Origin: Deltaproteobacteria bacterium | Lineage (GTDB): Bacteria > Desulfobacterota > Desulfobulbia > Desulfobulbales > BM004 | NCBI GenBank assembly: GCA_019312695.1 | Contig: JAFDCT010000353.1 | Location: 1 to 5,383, forward strand | DNA: 5,383 nt | Direction of reading: 5' to 3' | Part shown: in pieces, positions 1-5,071 of the stretch | How the letters are laid out: each line of letters opens with the position of its first letter | Position numbering within the stretch: position 1 is the stretch's first letter | The notes under the pieces: model-generated | What the model was told of the DNA's origin: nothing | Databases searched by the model: none | The model's input: the letters and a program-made list of their open reading frames with translations, nothing else | Translations under genes and position numbers: made by a program

Positions 1-1776
1 GACAGGCATCTGGCCAAGAACAAGAACAAGACAGCCCTGCATTTTGTGCCTGACTCAGAAGATGAGCGCATAGAGCACATCACTTATCAGGAACTCTATA
101 CCAGGGTGAATGAGGTTGCTGCCGTGCTACGTGACTTCTGCGGCCTGAAAGCCGGCGACCGGGTAACCCTGCATCTGCCCATGACCGCAGAACTGCCGAT
201 TACCATGCTGGCCTGTGCCCGCCTGGGTGTCATCCATTCTGTAGTCTTCGGCGGCTTCAGTCCGTCAGCCTGCGCCGACCGTGCTGTTGACTCCCAGAGC
301 CGGGTGCTTTTCACCATTGACGGCTATTATCGCGGCGGCAAGTGGATTGACCACAAGGCCAATGCTGACGAGGCCTTTGAAATTTCCAGGAAAGAGGGCC
401 ATGAAATTGAAAAAATTCTCGTATGGGAAAGACATCCCGGCAAATACGGCAGCAAGTCTCCCCTGAAGGAGAATCGTGATTTTTCTTTCAACGAGGTCTT
501 GAAAAATTACCGCCATGCCAAGGTGGATCCTGTATCCATGCCGGCCGAGGCCCCGCTGTTCCTCATGTATACCAGCGGCACCACGGGCAAGCCAAAGGGC
601 TGCCAGCACTCCACCGGCGGCTATCTTTCCTATGCCGCCGGCACCTCGAAATACATCCAGGATATCCATCCTGAGGACGTCTACTGGTGCATGGCTGACA
701 TCGGCTGGATCACCGGCCACTCCTATATTGTCTACGGCCCGCTTTCCATCTGCGCTTCCTCAGTAGTCTACGAGGGCATCCCCAACTATCCGGATGCCGG
801 CCGCTGCTGGCGTATTGCCGAGGAACTTAACATCAACATCTTCCACACAGCCCCAACGGTCATCAGGGCCCTGCGTAAGATCGGACCGGATGAGCCGGCC
901 AAGTACAATTACAACTTTAAGCATATGACCACGGTTGGCGAGCCCATCGAGCCTGCGGTCTGGAAGTGGTACTATGAAACGATCGGCAAGGGTAAAGCGG
1001 TCATTGTTGATACCTGGTGGCAGACCGAAACCGGCGGCTTCCTCTGCACCACCCTGCCCGGCATCTCTCCCATGAAACCGGGCAGCGCCGGACCAGGTGC
1101 CCCTGGCATCCACCCCATAGTACTGGATGAGGACGGTAAGGAGATCAAACCGGGCGAAGGCAAGGCCGGCAATATCTGCATCAAGAATCCCTGGCCTGGC
1201 GGTTTCCAGACTGTTTGGGGCAACCGGGAGCGGTATATTGATGCCTATTACGGCCAGTACTGCAAGGACCGCAACAGCAAGGATTGGCGCGACTGGCCCT
1301 ACCTGGCGGGCGACGCGGCAGTCGTTGCTGCAGATGGCTATTTCCGTATCCTCGGCCGTATTGACGACGTTATCAACGTCTCCGGCCACAGGCTTGGCAC
1401 CAAGGAAATTGAGTCTGCAGCCCTTAATGTCGAAGAGCTGGCCGAAGCTGCGGTTGTGCCGGTAGCCCACGAAGTCAAAGGCAAAGAGCCGGATCTATAC
1501 GTTTCCCTGAAACCGGGGTATGAGCCTTCTGAGGCGCTGGCCAAAAAGGTTTCCGAGCGGGTCTGTTCTGACATCGGCAAGATTGCCAGGCCGCGCAAGG
1601 TCTGGATCGTGCCTGATATGCCCAAGACCCGTTCCGGCAAGATCATGCGGCGTGTTCTTGGAGCCATCTCCAACTTCGGCGATGTCGGCAACGTCATGAC
1701 CCTGGCGAATCCTGAAATCGTTGACGAGATCAAGAAAATGGTCCAGGGCGACGAAGATGTCACCCCGGTAACCTGA
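1..1776 (+). CDS. acs: Acetyl-CoA synthetase, AMP-forming (5' end outside window)
   Basis: This enzyme activates acetate with ATP and CoA to acetyl-CoA, via an acetyl-AMP intermediate, in the cytoplasm. The reading frame is open from base 1; the visible residues before the first possible start (GTG at 46) read DRHLAKNKNKTALHFV, which is normal Acs N-terminal sequence. The gene is therefore cut by the window edge and does not start at 46. About 591 residues are visible against a usual 640-660. The ANL-family motifs are all present: the ATP loop YTSGTTGKPKG (568-600), WWQTETGG (1015-1038), whose second Trp lines the acetate pocket in Salmonella Acs, the hinge and SGHR region (ending at 1392), and PKTRSGK near the C terminus. 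The final Lys of that motif (codon 1639-1641) is the catalytic lysine, which is acetylated and inactivated in enteric Acs. The loop after the WWQTETGG region reads GSAGPGAPG, where many bacterial Acs have GSATRPFFG. A strong terminator follows. A propionyl-CoA synthetase is possible but less likely. Confidence 0.96.
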   Translation, partial: DRHLAKNKNKTALHFVPDSEDERIEHITYQELYTRVNEVAAVLRDFCGLKAGDRVTLHLPMTAELPITMLACARLGVIHSVVFGGFSPSACADRAVDSQSRVLFTIDGYYRGGKWIDHKANADEAFEISRKEGHEIEKILVWERHPGKYGSKSPLKENRDFSFNEVLKNYRHAKVDPVSMPAEAPLFLMYTSGTTGKPKGCQHSTGGYLSYAAGTSKYIQDIHPEDVYWCMADIGWITGHSYIVYGPLSICASSVVYEGIPNYPDAGRCWRIAEELNINIFHTAPTVIRALRKIGPDEPAKYNYNFKHMTTVGEPIEPAVWKWYYETIGKGKAVIVDTWWQTETGGFLCTTLPGISPMKPGSAGPGAPGIHPIVLDEDGKEIKPGEGKAGNICIKNPWPGGFQTVWGNRERYIDAYYGQYCKDRNSKDWRDWPYLAGDAAVVAADGYFRILGRIDDVINVSGHRLGTKEIESAALNVEELAEAAVVPVAHEVKGKEPDLYVSLKPGYEPSEALAKKVSERVCSDIGKIARPRKVWIVPDMPKTRSGKIMRRVLGAISNFGDVGNVMTLANPEIVDEIKKMVQGDEDVTPVT

Positions 1777-1810
1777 GGCATTATTACGTAACTTACCTGA
1801 AATCTGAGAT

Positions 1811-1858
1811 GGTCTGATGATTTTGCTTTATTAATAGCAATCCCCCTTTCAGCAGACC
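1811..1858. repeat. Nested inverted repeat between the acs stop and its terminator
   Basis: An outer 6-bp pair, GGTCTG (1811-1816) and CAGACC (1853-1858), encloses a second 5-bp pair, TTGCT (1823-1827) and AGCAA (1836-1840). In the acs mRNA this could form a small hairpin inside a larger one, just ahead of the intrinsic terminator. The arms are short and chance is possible. A role in 3'-end stability would be inference only. Confidence 0.25.
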
Positions 1859-1866
1859 AAAAATGG

Positions 1867-1905
1867 CGCAGGGTTCCTTCGGCGAGGAATCCTGCGTTTT
1901 TTTTT
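1867..1905 (+). terminator. Strong intrinsic terminator after acs
   Basis: The 11-bp stem pairs 1867-1877 (CGCAGGGTTCC) with 1886-1896 (GGAATCCTGCG). It contains one G-U pair and closes on an 8-nt loop that includes TTCGG. Nine T residues (1897-1905) follow the stem directly. This is a textbook rho-independent terminator about 90 nt after the acs stop, so the next gene downstream probably has its own promoter. Confidence 0.93.
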
Positions 1906-1994
1906 GCTAAAAAGGGGCAAAATCTCCAGTAGCCTTAGCGAAAGGGTTATAGTATTGTAAGCAGGGCCCGATTGTATAAAAAAACAGCACTTCC

Positions 1995-2001
1995 AAGGGA
2001 G
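1995..2001 (+). promoter_or_regulatory. Ribosome binding site that sets the CBS-DUF294 start
   Basis: AAGGGAG lies 6 nt before ATG 2008, a good Shine-Dalgarno distance. The in-frame ATG at 2002 directly abuts this motif, and the in-frame TTG at 1972 lies upstream of it, so both are poorer starts. Confidence 0.75.
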
Positions 2002-2007
2002 ATGCCT

Positions 2008-3525
2008 ATGGACAAGGAAAAGAAAAGGGGCTCGGTCGACCTGGAATCTTTTAAACGGCTCCAGGAGACCCGCGACAGCCTCAAACGGGTGGAATCCTTT
2101 CCCTACCGCGAAAATCTCCGTTCAATCATGGACACTGAAGTATACACCTGCAGCCCGCTCTGTACCCTGCGTGATGTTATCAGGGATATGGCTGACCGCA
2201 ATATCTCAAGTGTTATCGTAATAGATCATATTAGGCAGCCTGTAGGCATCCTGACCGAACGGGACATCATGAAGCGGGTCATAGCAGACCAGGGTGTTGA
2301 TCTTGATGCCACGCCCATTTCCAAGGTGATGACCTCAGATCCCATTACCCTGCATCCTGACAATACGATCTACCGTGCCCTGTCGGTCCTCACCGACAGC
2401 AAGGTTAAGCATCTGCCGCTGGTCGAAGACGGAAAAATTGTCGGTATCGTCACCATGCGTCAGCTGCTGAAACTGCGCTATCCGGAACCCCTTACCCTCA
2501 TAGAGGGAATACAGGACGCCGATGATGTGGCAAGTTTGAAGAGTATCAAGGACAAGCTTCCCGCAATGGCTGAGGAGCGCCTGGAGTCCGGCAGGTCAGC
2601 CTATGACATAGTGGTCATGATCTCCCTGATCAACCGTGACATACACCGGAGGGCCCTTGAACTTGCTGCCGTAGGCCTGGGAGTGCCGCCGGTGCCTTAC
2701 TGCCTCTACCTGACCGGCAGCCACGGGCGCCTGGAGAACCTGCTGACCCCTGACCAGGACCACGGCATGATCATAGCCGACAGCGAGCAGAACTATCAGT
2801 ACGATCAATACTTCATTGACCTGGGTGTGCGTCTGTCAGATTATCTTGCCCAGATCGGTTATGTCTATTGTCCCGGTTTCCTTATGTCAAGCAATCCTCT
2901 GTGGCGCAAGAGCCTGTCTGAATGGAAGCAGCAGATCCATTACTGGTTCGAGGCACAGGTCAGGGAGCTGGGACGTTATGTCACAGTCCTCTTCGATGCC
3001 TCGCCGATTACCGGAGAAGTTGATCTGTTTAAGGAATTGAAAGGATATGCCTTCGAGGTTCTGGCCAAGCACCATGAAGTTTTCCGTGTCCTGCATGAAG
3101 AAGAGGGGGCACACAGAGTGCCGCTCGGATTTCTGGGCCGTTTCCTTACAGTTAAGGAAGGCTCGCACAAGGGGCAGCTGGATGTCAAGAAAAGCGGCCT
3201 GATTTTTGTGGTTGAAACAATTCGTATTCTATCCCTGAAGCACAACGTCAGGGAGACAGGAACACTGAAACGCATTGCCAAACTGGTGGATGGCGGTTTT
3301 ATTCATCCCAATGACGGTGAGTACTTTGAGTCAGCATATCAGGTGCTGCTGCATTATGCCTTAAGGTCCCAGGTGTCTAAAGCCCGGCGGGGCGAAAAAC
3401 TTGACACCTATATTGACCCGAGGATCCTTTCGCCCCGGGATAAGGAAAGCCTGCGGCATGCCTTCAAGGCTGTTTACACTCTGCAGGATATGGTTGCCTC
3501 AGAATTAGGTGAGCTGGTTATATAG
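2008..3525 (+). CDS. CBS-pair / DUF294 nucleotidyltransferase-like signalling protein
   Basis: A 505-residue soluble protein with no signal peptide or membrane segment. Residues about 41-93 and 103-157 form two CBS domains (the first holds GILTERDIMKRVI, the second HLPLVEDGKIVGIVTMRQLL), a pair that usually binds adenine nucleotides. Residues about 185-335 match the DUF294 putative nucleotidyltransferase fold related to GlnD: GSHGRLENLLTPDQD (237-251) carries the GS-x-GR-x-E and DQD signature, and SSNPLWRKSLSEW (294-306) is another family hallmark. Residues about 345-500 are the DUF294 C-terminal helical domain, with LDVKKSGL at 391-398. Many relatives carry an N-terminal cyclic-nucleotide-binding domain; here only about 40 charged residues precede the CBS pair, so that domain is absent. 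The metal-binding residues look intact, although the family more often has TDQDN than PDQDH. From memory, relatives sit near acs and acetate transporter genes, which suggests control of acetate use. Substrate and target are unknown. The start is chosen from the Shine-Dalgarno motif at 1995-2001. Confidence 0.9.
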   Translation: MDKEKKRGSVDLESFKRLQETRDSLKRVESFPYRENLRSIMDTEVYTCSPLCTLRDVIRDMADRNISSVIVIDHIRQPVGILTERDIMKRVIADQGVDLDATPISKVMTSDPITLHPDNTIYRALSVLTDSKVKHLPLVEDGKIVGIVTMRQLLKLRYPEPLTLIEGIQDADDVASLKSIKDKLPAMAEERLESGRSAYDIVVMISLINRDIHRRALELAAVGLGVPPVPYCLYLTGSHGRLENLLTPDQDHGMIIADSEQNYQYDQYFIDLGVRLSDYLAQIGYVYCPGFLMSSNPLWRKSLSEWKQQIHYWFEAQVRELGRYVTVLFDASPITGEVDLFKELKGYAFEVLAKHHEVFRVLHEEEGAHRVPLGFLGRFLTVKEGSHKGQLDVKKSGLIFVVETIRILSLKHNVRETGTLKRIAKLVDGGFIHPNDGEYFESAYQVLLHYALRSQVSKARRGEKLDTYIDPRILSPRDKESLRHAFKAVYTLQDMVASELGELVI

Positions 3526-3535
3526 TTTTCAGGGA

Positions 3536-3556
3536 TCAGCTCTCAGCAGTCAGAGA
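3536..3556. repeat. Three tandem TCAGCNN-like heptads
   Basis: TCAGCTC, TCAGCAG and TCAGAGA follow each other without a gap, starting 11 nt after the CBS-DUF294 stop. The third unit is degenerate. Heptad arrays with a TCAGC core occur between genes in various bacterial genomes. With only three units this may be the worn edge of a longer array, or chance. Confidence 0.4.
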
Positions 3557-3704
3557 TAATAGAGATATAATGTGTGAGCTAACCCGGGGGCCAGAAGCTT
3601 GTCCTTCAGCCACGCCCATTTCTTCCTATCAAGTTCAGTTGTGAAGTGCCTACGGGGCCATCCCTTGTAATTTCATTTGCTGCCTGACGATGGTTATAAC
3701 CGCC
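3557..3704. other. Convergent intergenic region with no confident gene
   Basis: This stretch lies between the ends of the CBS-DUF294 gene (plus) and the zinc-finger gene (minus). No strong terminator hairpin with a T-run is visible on either strand. It contains a perfect 10-bp palindrome, GGTTATAACC (3692-3701), and a copy of CGATGGTTA (3688-3696) that recurs at 3984-3992. On the minus strand a stop-to-stop frame at 3550-3672 reads like protein (40 residues, including WPRRHF and DRKKWAWLKDKLL) but lacks a start codon. Read through the zinc-finger gene's TGA, the in-frame minus-strand sequence stays open for about 33 more codons. The region could be a gene remnant or a second, longer cassette recombination site. 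Confidence 0.35.
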
Positions 3705-3890
3705 TCACATATTAGTTGATTTTATTAAGCACTTTGAGCAGATGTATAACGTTTTGTCCTTAACATTATGTGCAGATAAATGGCTGTTGCAGGTTGGTTC
3801 ATTGCAATTGCTGCAAATGCTTCCTTCGCCTGACTCGATGGTAAATTCCATTTTGCAAACATGGCATGTCATCGGGGGAAATTCTTCCAT
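3705..3890 (-). CDS. Small cross-brace zinc-finger protein, function unknown
   Basis: A 61-residue cytoplasmic protein without signal peptide or membrane segment. Its likely metal ligands are C9-x2-C12, C26-x2-C29, C34-x2-H37 and C51-x2-C54. The overall spacing C-x2-C-x13-C-x2-C-x4-C-x2-H-x13-C-x2-C is close to the eight-ligand pattern of FYVE fingers and of the wider treble-clef/RING group, which bind two zinc ions by interleaved pairs. The basic RRHHCR lipid-binding motif of eukaryotic FYVE domains is absent. The start is fixed on the 5' side: an in-frame TAA stands directly before the ATG, and AGGAGG lies 13 nt upstream. A second in-frame ATG at codon 7 is a possible but less well-served start. 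The gene lies between a candidate attC site and a repeated TAACCATCG motif, and is AT-richer than the main genes. I recognise no family. Roles such as nucleic-acid or protein binding are guesses. Confidence 0.72.
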   Translation of the reverse strand: MEEFPPMTCHVCKMEFTIESGEGSICSNCNEPTCNSHLSAHNVKDKTLYICSKCLIKSTNM

Positions 3891-3903
3891 TTAATCTCGC
3901 TCT

Positions 3904-3909
3904 CCTCCT
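3904..3909 (-). promoter_or_regulatory. Shine-Dalgarno motif of the zinc-finger gene
   Basis: A perfect AGGAGG on the minus strand, 13 nt before the ATG at 3890. The gap is longer than usual; a second, shifted GGAG (minus strand, 11 nt away) may serve instead. The motif overlaps the GTTAG end of the candidate attC site, an arrangement seen when a cassette gene starts right after the recombination point. Confidence 0.55.
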
Positions 3910-3995
3910 AACGTTTTGGGTAAACTGCTGGCCAGGGACTTGCCTCTTTTAGTGCCGCCGTGCCTCTTCCGGTCAGGTTGACCCGATGGTTAGCT
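3906..3995 (-). other. Candidate integron attC-like recombination site
   Basis: Read on the minus strand, the 90-bp site has an R''-like box AGCTAAC (3989-3995), a 5-nt spacer CATCG, an L''-like box GGTCAACC (3976-3983), a central stretch, an L'-like box GTTTACC (3919-3925), a 6-nt spacer CAAAAC, and an R'-like box GTTAGGA (3906-3912). CTAAC pairs with GTTAG. GGT and AAC pair with ACC and GTT around a C-T mismatch, where classic attC sites have an extrahelical base, and CTG/CAG pairs further inside. Spacer lengths match classic 59-base elements. The site begins right after the ancestral stop of the upstream MDR fragment and ends at the Shine-Dalgarno motif of the next gene. Points against: the outer base of both R boxes departs from the RYYYAAC/GTTRRRY consensus, and no integrase is in the window. 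Confidence 0.42.
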
Positions 3996-4288
3996 TTATG
4001 TGTTGTGTCCCATACTTACTACGATCTAACCGGTGAAATGCCTTCTCCAAAATAGCGGAAAGCTTCAGCGGTTTTTTGTAAGGGAAAACACTTGTCAATA
4101 TCGAGTTTTAATTTGCCATCTCTAAAAAGCTCGATCAGGTAGTTCAAATCCTTGTTTGCTTTATAGCTTACCATGCGCATTCTTTTTCCGGTTGGAATGA
4201 TTGATTTTTCAGAACTCATCGAAGAAATTTCCTGTATTGTTTTTGTGTAAGCGCAATTTGCGATTACCGCACAATGATTTATACCCAT
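3996..4288 (-). pseudogene. Decayed 3' end of a zinc-type alcohol dehydrogenase / MDR gene
   Basis: From about 4198 downward the minus strand encodes the C-terminal end of a medium-chain dehydrogenase/reductase: TGKRMRMVSYKANKDL, then LIELFRDGKLKLDIDKCFPL and AEAFRYFGEG. An intact relative would continue G-H-x-x-G-K-I-V-(V/I). In the ORF the frame instead ends ISPVRS-stop at 4019. Shifting by one base after GEG (a lost G near 4041) restores H-F-T-G, then TAG where Lys is expected (4026-4028), then I-V-V-S-M-G-H-N-T and a TAA at 3996-3998. A frameshift and a nonsense change thus both lie in the last 17 codons. The groES-like catalytic domain and most of the Rossmann fold are missing. The 30 or so codons from the ATG at 4288 to 4199 do not resemble the family. 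This is almost certainly non-functional as an oxidoreductase; expression as a short peptide cannot be excluded. Confidence 0.78.
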
Positions 4289-4322
4289 CTTTTAAGGCAA
4301 AAGGGTATAAGGCCGGTTAACA

Positions 4323-4374
4323 GTCGTTTAATTGTTTAACTGTATACATTAAGCCTGACTGAATTATAAACGAC
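4323..4374. repeat. Inverted repeat overlapping the end of the phosphatase gene
   Basis: GTCGTTTA (4323-4330) and TAAACGAC (4367-4374) form an 8-bp perfect pair with a 36-nt loop. The right arm covers the last codons of the phosphatase gene on the minus strand. No T-run follows, so it is not a clear intrinsic terminator. It may be an mRNA 3' structure or chance. Confidence 0.25.
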
Positions 4375-5011
4375 CTAACAGGCCTGGAAGTTCACGCATT
4401 GACTCTATAATAAAATCAGGCGTCAGCCCCCTCTTTTTTCCGATAGTGCCGGCAATAAAAACTGTTTTGCAGCCGGCCCGCTGGCCGACCTCGATGTCGG
4501 TGGCATGGTCTCCCACCATGATCAATTCCTTTGCCGGATCGACATTCCACCTGTCAGCCATGAGAAAAATACCGGCCGGATCGGGTTTTTTCACCGGCAG
4601 GCTGTCCCCTCCCAATACTTCGGTAAAGTATGCGCCTATTTCAAGATATTGCAGAATTTTTTCTGTGAACTTCAAACTCTTATTGGTTAAGACGCCCAGG
4701 GTATATTGTGAGGCCAACCGGGGCAGGGTCTCTGCAACTCCCGGGTAGAGCAGGGTGTTGTCTGTGCAGTGCAGGCCGTAATGTTCCATGAAAATGGCAA
4801 AACCGTCGGCGAAATTCTCCTGGTGGCTCTGCCCGAGAGATCTTTTGATGAGCTTCTGCACCCCGTCACCGACAAAACCCCGTATTTCTTCTGTACTGTG
4901 CAGGGGCAGCTCCAGCTTTGCCAGGGTGTAATTCACACTGTTTGCCAGGTCCGCAACAGAGTCGATCAGGGTTCCGTCGAGGTCGAAGATGATGGCTTTG
5001 ATTTGTGACAT
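4364..5011 (-). CDS. gph: Phosphoglycolate phosphatase-like HAD hydrolase
   Basis: A 215-residue cytoplasmic enzyme of the HAD superfamily, the usual length for Gph. The expected reaction is hydrolysis of 2-phosphoglycolate to glycolate; related family members dephosphorylate other small phosphate esters or pyrophosphate. All four HAD motifs are visible: I, FDLDGTLIDS, with nucleophile D10 and acid/base D12; II, LTNKS, with T109; III, KKPDP, with K142; and IV, GDHATD, with D168 and D172. The helical cap between motifs I and II, with GFVGDGVQKLIKRSL at 45-59, is typical of the Gph/PGP group. No strong Shine-Dalgarno motif precedes the ATG; a TATAAT box lies only 15 nt upstream, so the mRNA leader may be very short. 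The gene lies 60 nt downstream of the PEP-utilising protein gene on the same strand and may also be read from it. Motifs alone cannot separate Gph from a related phosphatase such as PpaX. Confidence 0.88.
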   Translation of the reverse strand: MSQIKAIIFDLDGTLIDSVADLANSVNYTLAKLELPLHSTEEIRGFVGDGVQKLIKRSLGQSHQENFADGFAIFMEHYGLHCTDNTLLYPGVAETLPRLASQYTLGVLTNKSLKFTEKILQYLEIGAYFTEVLGGDSLPVKKPDPAGIFLMADRWNVDPAKELIMVGDHATDIEVGQRAGCKTVFIAGTIGKKRGLTPDFIIESMRELPGLLGRL

Positions 5012-5026
5012 TGTAATAACTTTGAA

Positions 5027-5032
5027 ATTATA
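5027..5032 (-). promoter_or_regulatory. Possible -10 box of the phosphatase gene
   Basis: A perfect TATAAT on the minus strand, 15 nt before the ATG at 5011. At a 17-nt spacing the -35 position reads CATCTT, a poor match to TTGACA. If used, the transcript would begin only about 8 nt before the start codon, in keeping with the missing Shine-Dalgarno motif. Confidence 0.3.
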
Positions 5033-5071
5033 ACTGTCAGGTAATGCAGAAGATGTTTTGGTTTTGAAAGT

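Noticed and set aside
265..720. 151-codon open frame on the minus strand inside acs
   Set aside because: Antisense shadow of the well-conserved acs frame; its protein has no recognisable motif and its codons mirror acs.
760..1470. 236-codon open frame on the minus strand inside acs
   Set aside because: Long, but wholly antisense to the acs core motifs. Such frames are common opposite GC-rich genes, and the product resembles nothing known.
1948..1980. -10-like boxes TATAGT (1948) and TATAAA (1975) before the CBS-DUF294 gene
   Set aside because: A promoter is expected here after the acs terminator, but neither box has a convincing -35 partner at 16-18 nt, so no site could be chosen.
1972..2007. 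Upstream starts (TTG 1972, ATG 2002) for the CBS-DUF294 gene
   Set aside because: The only good Shine-Dalgarno motif (1995-2001) is correctly spaced for ATG 2008. It abuts ATG 2002 and lies downstream of TTG 1972.
2816..3281. Alternative frames on both strands within the DUF294 region
   Set aside because: They overlap the conserved DUF294 coding frame and show no motif of their own.
3566..3571. TATAAT on the plus strand after the CBS-DUF294 gene
   Set aside because: Perfect -10 match but a poor -35 (TCAGCA), and no plus-strand gene follows; it is part of an AT-rich near-repeat.
4446..4748. 100-codon plus-strand frame across the phosphatase gene
   Set aside because: Antisense to the HAD gene, whose four catalytic motifs are intact on the minus strand.
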